Positions 5,084-8,844 of a stretch of DNA of 8,844 nt are shown here, one piece after another. The stretch is taken from contig DASUBV010000101.1 in assembly GCA_035763085.1 (NCBI GenBank), forward strand, positions 1-8,844, in the 5' to 3' direction. Within the stretch, counting starts at the first letter, position 1. The number at the start of each line of letters is the position of its first letter. The stretch comes from DASUBV01 sp035763085 (GTDB lineage Bacteria > Actinomycetota > Actinomycetes > Streptosporangiales > Streptosporangiaceae). Both the position numbers and the translations under genes were made by a program. The notes beneath the pieces are model-generated. The model ran no database searches. It was not told the DNA's origin and saw nothing but the letters and a program-made list of their open reading frames with translations.

Positions 5084-5177
5084 GAGCCGGCAGCCCCGGG
5101 ACTGCGAGATCAGCCGCCGAGATTATGAGGGCGACCTTGCGGTGACGGCCGGGGCCGGCTGCGGGTACGGGCCGGAC

Positions 5178-5552
5178 TCACGGCGCGGAGCTGTCGAGGC
5201 CCCAGCTGAGGACCTGGCTCGGGTGGATGCGGATGATCGGTCCGAGCCGCTCGCCATCGGCGCCGGTTGCCTCGTCCAGCGCCTCAGCCTCGCCACGCAC
5301 CATGACGCACCTGGGCCGCCACGGCGGGAGCACGTCATCGATCACCAGGGCGACCCCCGGGTTTGCCCGGACGTTCCGGAACTTTGCTGTCCGGGCGAAG
5401 TCACGGCCGCCGATGTCGATCGTGTCCAGCGCCGGGTTGTAGCTCCAGCCGAGCGGCACGACGTGCGGCAGGCCGCCGGCACCGATCGTGGCAAGTCGGC
5501 CCAGGCGCTTGTCGGCCAGGTAATCCAGTTCCTTATCCGAGAAGACGCTCAC
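5178..5552 (-). CDS. PPOX class F420- or flavin-binding split-barrel protein
   Basis: This encodes 124 residues, a single split beta-barrel of the pyridoxamine 5-phosphate oxidase (PPOX) superfamily. The sequence runs MSVFSDKELDYLADKRLGRL, GLPHVVPLGWSYNP (27-40), TIDIGGRDFARTAKFRNVRANPGVALVIDDV (44-74), a PPWRPRCVMVRGEAEAL barrel segment (76-92) and IIRIHPSQVLSWGLD (106-120). This layout matches actinobacterial PPOX proteins annotated as probable F420-dependent enzymes; some such proteins bind F420 or FMN, others heme or biliverdin. Substrate unknown. The GTG at 5552 follows GGGAGG by eight bases and gives the family start; an ATG at 5618 would add a non-conserved Arg/Gly/Pro tail. It is divergent from marR, with repeats in between, so MarR likely controls it. 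The protein may reduce quinone-like or electrophilic compounds, which would match MarR sensing. Confidence 0.87.
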   Translation of the reverse strand: MSVFSDKELDYLADKRLGRLATIGAGGLPHVVPLGWSYNPALDTIDIGGRDFARTAKFRNVRANPGVALVIDDVLPPWRPRCVMVRGEAEALDEATGADGERLGPIIRIHPSQVLSWGLDSSAP

Positions 5553-5622
5553 TGCCAGAACCTCCCTCCCCGGGCGGCCGGCTGGTCCCGGCGCCCGGCT
5601 TCCCTGCACGGTCCGCATTTGA

Positions 5623-5664
5623 TTCTCTAGAGAACAATCATCAAGAGAATATTACGTCAGAGAA
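5623..5664. promoter_or_regulatory. AGAGAA repeat operator between PPOX and marR genes
   Basis: AGAGAA occurs three times exactly 15 bp apart (5629-5634, 5644-5649, 5659-5664). The first copy is half of a perfect 12-bp palindrome, TTCTCTAGAGAA (5623-5634). The repeats overlap the likely PPOX promoter: on the minus strand TTGACA (5679-5674) and TAATAT (5654-5649) with a long 19-bp spacer. Such an array between divergent regulator and target genes fits the MarR binding site. Spacing of about one and a half helical turns would put successive copies on opposite faces. Confidence 0.6.
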
Positions 5665-5679
5665 TGGTAGCGATGTCAA

Positions 5680-5699
5680 CTAGCTGCTAGCGTGATTAT
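5680..5699 (+). promoter_or_regulatory. possible leaderless promoter of marR
   Basis: TAGCGT (5688-5693) lies at -12 to -7 relative to the GTG start at 5700, where a -10 box would stand for a leaderless message. No Shine-Dalgarno is present. The box overlaps an inverted repeat, CTAGC-T-GCTAG (5680-5690), possibly a further MarR contact. Confidence 0.4.
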
Positions 5700-6176
5700 G
5701 TGACTGGGGAGCGGCCAGAGGCCCTGCAGGCATGGACAGCGGTGTGCGACGTCGTTGACCGTGCGCGCATCGCCGTCAACCGGGACCTGCAGCACGCCGT
5801 CGGACTCACCCTGGCCGAGAACCTGGTGCTCTGCCAGGTCGCCATGGCACCCGGCAGGAGCCTGCGGATGGCCGACATCGCCGGGCTGCTCACCATCGCC
5901 AGGAGCGCAGTGACCAAGACCGTGGACCGCCTCGAGGACCGCGGCCTGATCGCCCGCGAGAAAGACTCCGCGGACCGCCGGGCAGTCCACGCCACACTCA
6001 CTGCCGAGGGCGACAGGCTCTTCAGGGCCGCCCAGCCAGCATTCGTCGCTGCCGTGCAGCGTCACTTCGCCGACCACATCAGCCAGGCCGAGGTCCGCTG
6101 CCTCGCCGGCCTGGCCGGGCGCGTGCCCCAGTCAGCCCCGGCGTCACCAGCGCCGGCAGTCAGGGAACCCGCATAG
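5700..6176 (+). CDS. MarR family transcriptional regulator
   Basis: The 158-residue protein has the usual MarR length and layout: an N-terminal dimerisation helix (ALQAWTAVCDVVDRARIAVNRDLQHAVGLTLAENLVLCQVAM), a winged HTH at about 55-101 (LRMADIAGLLTIARSAVTKTVDRLEDRGLIAREKDSADRRAVHATLT) and a C-terminal dimerisation helix. The wing motif D-S-x-D-R-R is intact. Cys16, Cys45 and Cys134 could allow thiol-based sensing, as in OhrR-like members, but none sits in a known sensor motif. The C-terminal 18 residues are Pro/Ala-rich. The GTG start gives a full first helix and has no ribosome binding site, so translation is probably leaderless. It is divergent from the PPOX gene with an AGAGAA repeat array between them, so it likely represses both. 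Ligand unknown. Confidence 0.9.
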   Translation: MTGERPEALQAWTAVCDVVDRARIAVNRDLQHAVGLTLAENLVLCQVAMAPGRSLRMADIAGLLTIARSAVTKTVDRLEDRGLIAREKDSADRRAVHATLTAEGDRLFRAAQPAFVAAVQRHFADHISQAEVRCLAGLAGRVPQSAPASPAPAVREPA

Positions 6177-6254
6177 CCGCCGGTGCATGAGACCGGTTCC
6201 GCCATGTCAGGTACCGGTGCCGCACAGCGGGACCGGCGTCGCCGGCCTCGGCGA

Positions 6255-6292
6255 GCCGCCTCCGGCACGGCCGCCGCGGTGCCGGAGGCGGC
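6255..6292. terminator. strong bidirectional terminator hairpin
   Basis: GCCGCCTCCGGCAC (6255-6268) and GTGCCGGAGGCGGC (6279-6292) form a perfect 14-bp stem with a 10-nt loop. It lies in the 124-bp gap between the convergent marR and P450 genes, 8 bp past the P450 stop and 78 bp past the marR stop. There is no T tract on either side, as is common in actinobacteria. It is the longest perfect inverted repeat noted in the window. Confidence 0.7.
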
Positions 6293-6300
6293 CGGCCCGG

Positions 6301-7617
6301 TTACGCCGGCCGGGCCGCGCCGGGCCGGCCGGCGACGGGCTGTGCAGGCAGTTGCGGGGCGCGGACGGGAACGCTCTCGAAGCCGCGCAGCACGAGCAGC
6401 GGGCGCCGGGCCGGCGGGGTGGCCAGCTCAAGTGCCGGGAACCGCCGGGTCAGCTCCTCGATGGCGATGCGGCCCTCCAGCCGGGCCAGCGAGGCGCCGA
6501 GGCAGTGATGAATGCCGAGCGAGAAGGCCAGGTGCCGGCCGGGATCCGGCCGGTCAGTCCGGAACTCGTCGGGCTGCTCGAAGACCCGCGGGTCGCGGTT
6601 GGCGCCGCCGATGAACACGATGACGGCCCGGCCCGCCGCGATCACGCGGCCGCCGATCTCGACATCCTCGGTGGCTACCCGGACAGTGAGCTGGACCGGG
6701 CTGTCGTAGCGGAGCATCTCCTCGATCGCCGCGGGTACCAGGGCCGGATCCTGGCGGAGCCGGGTCCAGCTGCCCGGGTCGCGCAGCAGGGCGACCGTGC
6801 CGTTCCCGATCAGGTTCACGGTGGTCTCGAACCCGGCGATCAGCAGCAGCAGGGCCGTGCTCACCAGCTCGCCGGAGGTCAGCCGGTCGCCCTCCTGCTC
6901 GGCCGCGATGAGCGCGGACAGGATGCTGTCATCGGGATGGGCCCGGCGCTCGCGCACCAGGTCCTGGAGATACCCGGTCAGCTCCAGTTCCGCGGCGCGG
7001 GTCTGCGCCTGCGCGGCCGTCGTCGTCTGGAGGTCCAGGCCGGTGGCGGCCACCTCATTGCCCCAGGCCCGGAACCGGGCCTGATCCTCGGCGGGCACGC
7101 CGAGCAGATGGCTGATGACCGCGATCGGGAGCGGGAAGGCCAGCGCGTCGATCAGGTCGAAGCCGGCTGCGCCGTCCGCGGCCGTCAGCAGCCGGACCGT
7201 CGTGTCACGGATCCACGGCTCCAGCCCGGCGACCGCCCGCGGGGTGAACGCGCCAGCCACGAGCCGGCGCAGCCGGGTGTGGTCGGGCGGGTCCATCGTG
7301 AGCAGGGTGGCGGCGGGCAGCGCGGCCCGCGGGTCGCCCGGCGGGTAGGACGGCGGCCGGTAGCCGCGCTGGTGCGCCGGCGAGCTGCTGAACCGCCGGT
7401 CCCGCAGGATGCTCGCCACCGTCGCGTGGTCGGCCGCGGCGAACACGCCGAGCGGGCTGCGCATCAGGCCGCGCTGTCGCACCTGCGCGTACAGCGAGTA
7501 GGGGTCAGCCTTCGCCGCCGGGTGCAGCAGCCGGGCGACCGGATCGCCCCGCCACTGGCACAGCCGCAGCACGGCCGGCTCGACGACGTGGTTCCTGACT
7601 CGCTGTCCGAGGCCCAT
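6301..7617 (-). CDS. cytochrome P450
   Basis: The product is 438 residues, a soluble bacterial class I P450 that hydroxylates or otherwise oxidises an unknown substrate using O2 and electrons from a ferredoxin. Signatures are complete: I-helix LLLLIAGFETT (256-266, oxygen-activating AGxET), K-helix ExxR at Glu300-Arg303 (EEMLR), and the heme loop FSLGIHHCLG (365-374) with ligand Cys372. Also present are TMDPPDHTRLRRLV (107-120, C-helix heme-propionate region) and FGxP-type FRTDRPDPGRHLAF. The ATG at 7617 follows GAAGGAG by six bases; an in-frame ATG at 7785 would overlap the tetR gene and is rejected. It is divergent from tetR. The nearest redox partner seen is FdxA, which is unlinked in transcription. 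There are no biosynthetic neighbours, so a detoxification or lipid role is as likely as secondary metabolism. Confidence 0.96.
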   Translation of the reverse strand: MGLGQRVRNHVVEPAVLRLCQWRGDPVARLLHPAAKADPYSLYAQVRQRGLMRSPLGVFAAADHATVASILRDRRFSSSPAHQRGYRPPSYPPGDPRAALPAATLLTMDPPDHTRLRRLVAGAFTPRAVAGLEPWIRDTTVRLLTAADGAAGFDLIDALAFPLPIAVISHLLGVPAEDQARFRAWGNEVAATGLDLQTTTAAQAQTRAAELELTGYLQDLVRERRAHPDDSILSALIAAEQEGDRLTSGELVSTALLLLIAGFETTVNLIGNGTVALLRDPGSWTRLRQDPALVPAAIEEMLRYDSPVQLTVRVATEDVEIGGRVIAAGRAVIVFIGGANRDPRVFEQPDEFRTDRPDPGRHLAFSLGIHHCLGASLARLEGRIAIEELTRRFPALELATPPARRPLLVLRGFESVPVRAPQLPAQPVAGRPGAARPA

Positions 7618-7675
7618 CCCGCACTCCTTCGCCGCACCGCCGGGCCAGTCGCTCCCGGCCAGGCCATCAGCTTTT

Positions 7676-7723
7676 CGTATACCAGTAGTATCTGGATTCC
7701 GAAGGTATCTGTATGCTGCGAGT
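7676..7723. promoter_or_regulatory. divergent P450/tetR promoter and TetR operator region
   Basis: The A+T-richer part of the 106-bp divergent gap holds direct repeats GTATCTG (7688-7694 and 7705-7711, 17 bp apart), the palindrome GTATAC (7677-7682) and a short inverted repeat CCAG (7682-7685) with CTGG (7692-7695). For P450 (minus strand) an extended -10 reads TG, one base, TATACG (7681-7676), about 60 nt before its ATG. For tetR, TATGCT (7712-7717) lies at -12 to -7 from the ATG at 7724, which indicates a leaderless message. The repeats overlap both promoters, fitting repression by TetR. Confidence 0.55.
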
Positions 7724-8332
7724 ATGTCAATGTGGCAGCATGGGGGCATGGCCAGGGTGACCAGAGCGGAGTCCAAGGAACGCACGCGGCAGCGGCTGCT
7801 GACGGAGGCGCAGCGGCTGTTCCGCGAGCGCGGCTACGCCGCGACGTCGCTGGAGCAGATCGCGGAGGCGGCCGAGGTCACCAAGGGCGCCATCTACGGG
7901 CACTTCGCCAGCAAGGAGGACCTCATGCTCAGCGCGCTCGAGGCAGCCCCGGCCCCCGATTACTCGGCCACGCTGAACGACCAGTCGCGGCCGCTGCGCG
8001 AGCGGCTGGCCGAGTTCGGCCGCGCCACCGCCGCGGAAGGCCCGGGGGACACCGAGGAGCTGGCGATGTACCTGGAGTTCTTCGCCGCGCTGCTGCGCGC
8101 CCCGGACGCGCTGCAGCGCTACAGCAGCAGTCGCGAACGCCGGCTCCGGGAGCTAGCCGGCGCCGACAGCGGCGGACCCGCCGCAGGGGTCACGCCGGTC
8201 CAGGCCTGGGCCATCGGGCAGGCGATGCTGGTCGGCCTGCAGATCGAAAAGCGCCTGACCCCCGGCCTGGTCACGCGGGAGGTGTTCGAGCTTGCCTTCG
8301 GCCTGCTGTCCGGCCTCGACCCGGAGCAGTAA
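7724..8332 (+). CDS. TetR/AcrR family transcriptional regulator
   Basis: This encodes 202 residues. The N-terminal DNA-binding domain is typical: SKERTRQRLLTEAQRLFRERGYAATSLEQIAEAAEVTKGAIYGHFASKEDLMLSALE (18-73), with the HTH at about 39-63 ending in the classic GAIYGHF turn. The C-terminal part is all-helical and variable, forming the ligand and dimer domain, with TPVQAWAIGQAMLVGLQIEKRL as one of its last helices. The start at 7724 is chosen because TATGCT stands at -12 to -7 and there is no Shine-Dalgarno; in-frame ATGs at 7730 and 7748 also lack one. It is divergent from the P450 gene with repeats in the shared promoter, so it most likely represses the P450 and itself until a P450 substrate-like ligand binds. 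The ligand cannot be predicted. Confidence 0.93.
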   Translation: MSMWQHGGMARVTRAESKERTRQRLLTEAQRLFRERGYAATSLEQIAEAAEVTKGAIYGHFASKEDLMLSALEAAPAPDYSATLNDQSRPLRERLAEFGRATAAEGPGDTEELAMYLEFFAALLRAPDALQRYSSSRERRLRELAGADSGGPAAGVTPVQAWAIGQAMLVGLQIEKRLTPGLVTREVFELAFGLLSGLDPEQ

Positions 8333-8375
8333 GGCCGGGGCGGCGGCGGATGCCCGGCCGGATACGACGCCCGCC

Positions 8376-8392
8376 GCGACCGTAGGTCGGCG
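8376..8392. terminator. candidate terminator between convergent tetR and P-type ATPase genes
   Basis: CGACC (8377-8381) and GGTCG (8385-8389) pair around a GTA loop, with further pairs possible across one bulged base (8375-8376 with 8391-8392). The hairpin is in the 134-bp convergent gap. It is short and without a T tract. Confidence 0.3.
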
Positions 8393-8466
8393 CCCGGCGG
8401 CCCTGGCTCCGGCAGAGGCGGCGGCAGGACACCAGGCACTGGGACCCGGCAGCGCTGGCCACGCCC

Positions 8467-8844
8467 TCAGCCGAGCCTGCGGCGGGATACAACCCAGAAG
8501 ACGGCGAGTACCAGGATTCCGGCCGCCGCGATCAGGAAGGTCGCGGGAAGCTGGCCGTGCGGCAGCTGCAGGCCGTAGAAGCCGCGGATGACAGCGACCG
8601 GGAACAGCAGCGCGAATCCGGCCAGCGCAGCGCCGACGAGCAGGGTCCGCCGCCAGGTCAGCGGCAGGGCCAGCAGGGTCAGCACGAACAGGCTGAGGAT
8701 CAGCGTGACGATGGTCGCCGCGGTCCGCTGCTGGCTCAGCGGCAGGCCGGCCTGCCTGGCCAGGAAGAAAGCGGAGAATGCTGCCGCCGCGACGATGGCG
8801 CCGGCCGGGATCGCGAACCGCAGCACCCGGTGCGTGAAGCCCGG
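8467..8844 (-). CDS. probable cation-transporting P-type ATPase, C-terminal part (runs off right edge)
   Basis: The frame is open from the window edge (reading PGFTHRVLRFAIPAG) to a TGA at 8467, giving 125 residues, so the true start lies outside. Four membrane segments are evident: FAIPAGAIVAAAAFSAFFLA, TAATIVTLILSLFVLTLLAL, TLLVGAALAGFALLFPVAVI and FLIAAAGILVLAVFWVV, with a basic SRRRLG end. The PGF..RVLRFA.PAG entry, the RTAAT helix and the LPLTWRRTLLVGAAL loop resemble the last transmembrane helices of actinobacterial P-type cation ATPases of the CtpE-like type. None of the catalytic parts (DKTGT, hinge) are in the window, so the family rests on membrane-region resemblance. Another polytopic membrane protein cannot be excluded. 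A GTG at 8826 would give only a fragment and is not a credible start. Confidence 0.65.
   Translation of the reverse strand, partial: PGFTHRVLRFAIPAGAIVAAAAFSAFFLARQAGLPLSQQRTAATIVTLILSLFVLTLLALPLTWRRTLLVGAALAGFALLFPVAVIRGFYGLQLPHGQLPATFLIAAAGILVLAVFWVVSRRRLG

Noticed and set aside
5094..5106. GGGACT near 5098 as a DosR half-site
   Set aside because: There is no matching AGTCCC partner at the right spacing, and it lies between convergent genes, not at a promoter.
5553..5618. Upstream ATG start for the PPOX gene
   Set aside because: The added residues are Arg/Gly/Pro-rich and non-conserved; the GTG at 5552 has GGGAGG eight bases upstream and gives the family N-terminus.
7618..7785. Upstream ATG start for the P450 gene
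   Set aside because: It would run through the divergent promoter and overlap tetR; the ATG at 7617 has a good ribosome binding site.
6187..8385. Long open frame on the plus strand across the P450 and tetR genes (over 700 codons)
   Set aside because: It is antisense to the P450 and then out of frame with tetR. Its translation is Arg/Gly/Pro-rich low-complexity text. P450 and TetR signatures are complete in the chosen frames.
1..8844. tRNA, rRNA, CRISPR array, insertion sequence, phage or attachment-site signals
   Set aside because: None seen: no regularly spaced long repeats, no transposase or integrase motifs, no tRNA-like fold recognised. The PPOX/marR repeats are only 6 bp and fit an operator.

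Overview
The window looks like chromosomal DNA of a high-G+C actinobacterium (Actinomycetota). Coding and spacer DNA are very G+C-rich with G/C-ending codons. GTG starts are common. The families present (FdxA-type ferredoxin, F420-type PPOX protein, DUF6104-like small protein, SufR-like HTH regulator) are typical of that phylum. Species cannot be named from the sequence. Promoters stand out as short A+T-rich islands in the G+C-rich background.

Layout: a possible membrane-protein start runs off the left edge (1-85, -), coupled to osmC (82-528, -). A gene-free G+C-rich stretch follows (586-954). Next come a hemerythrin-like HHE protein (955-1437, -), a 60-residue DUF6104-like protein (1626-1808, +), a MIP18/SufT-like Fe-S assembly factor (2035-2418, +), a SufR-like HTH regulator with a cysteine-rich C-terminus (2544-3260, -) and a seven-iron ferredoxin fdxA (3433-3783, -). 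After these are an uncharacterised 99-residue protein (4046-4345, +), a universal stress protein (4569-5021, +), a PPOX/split-barrel flavin- or F420-binding protein (5178-5552, -) divergent from a MarR regulator (5700-6176, +), a cytochrome P450 (6301-7617, -) divergent from a TetR regulator (7724-8332, +), and at the right edge the C-terminal membrane part of a probable P-type cation ATPase (8467-8844, -).

The genes are nearly all single transcription units in mixed orientation. Together they form a redox, Fe-S, oxygen or NO stress set: peroxide reduction (OsmC), di-iron binding (hemerythrin), Fe-S maturation (MIP18 family), Fe-S electron carrier (FdxA), stress protein (USP) and a PPOX protein. 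This content recalls the hypoxia/dormancy regulons of mycobacteria, but no convincing DosR box was seen.

Three local regulatory circuits are suggested. (1) A split motif, AGTAA then AACTA after a variable gap, lies in the promoters of osmC, the SufR-like gene and fdxA, with a weaker version before the MIP18 gene. (2) Three AGAGAA repeats exactly 15 bp apart, plus a 12-bp palindrome, lie between the PPOX and marR genes. (3) GTATCTG direct repeats lie between the P450 and tetR genes. All three regulators lack a Shine-Dalgarno sequence and have a -10-like hexamer about 7-13 nt before the start codon, so they look leaderless, whereas most of the effector genes have clear ribosome binding sites.
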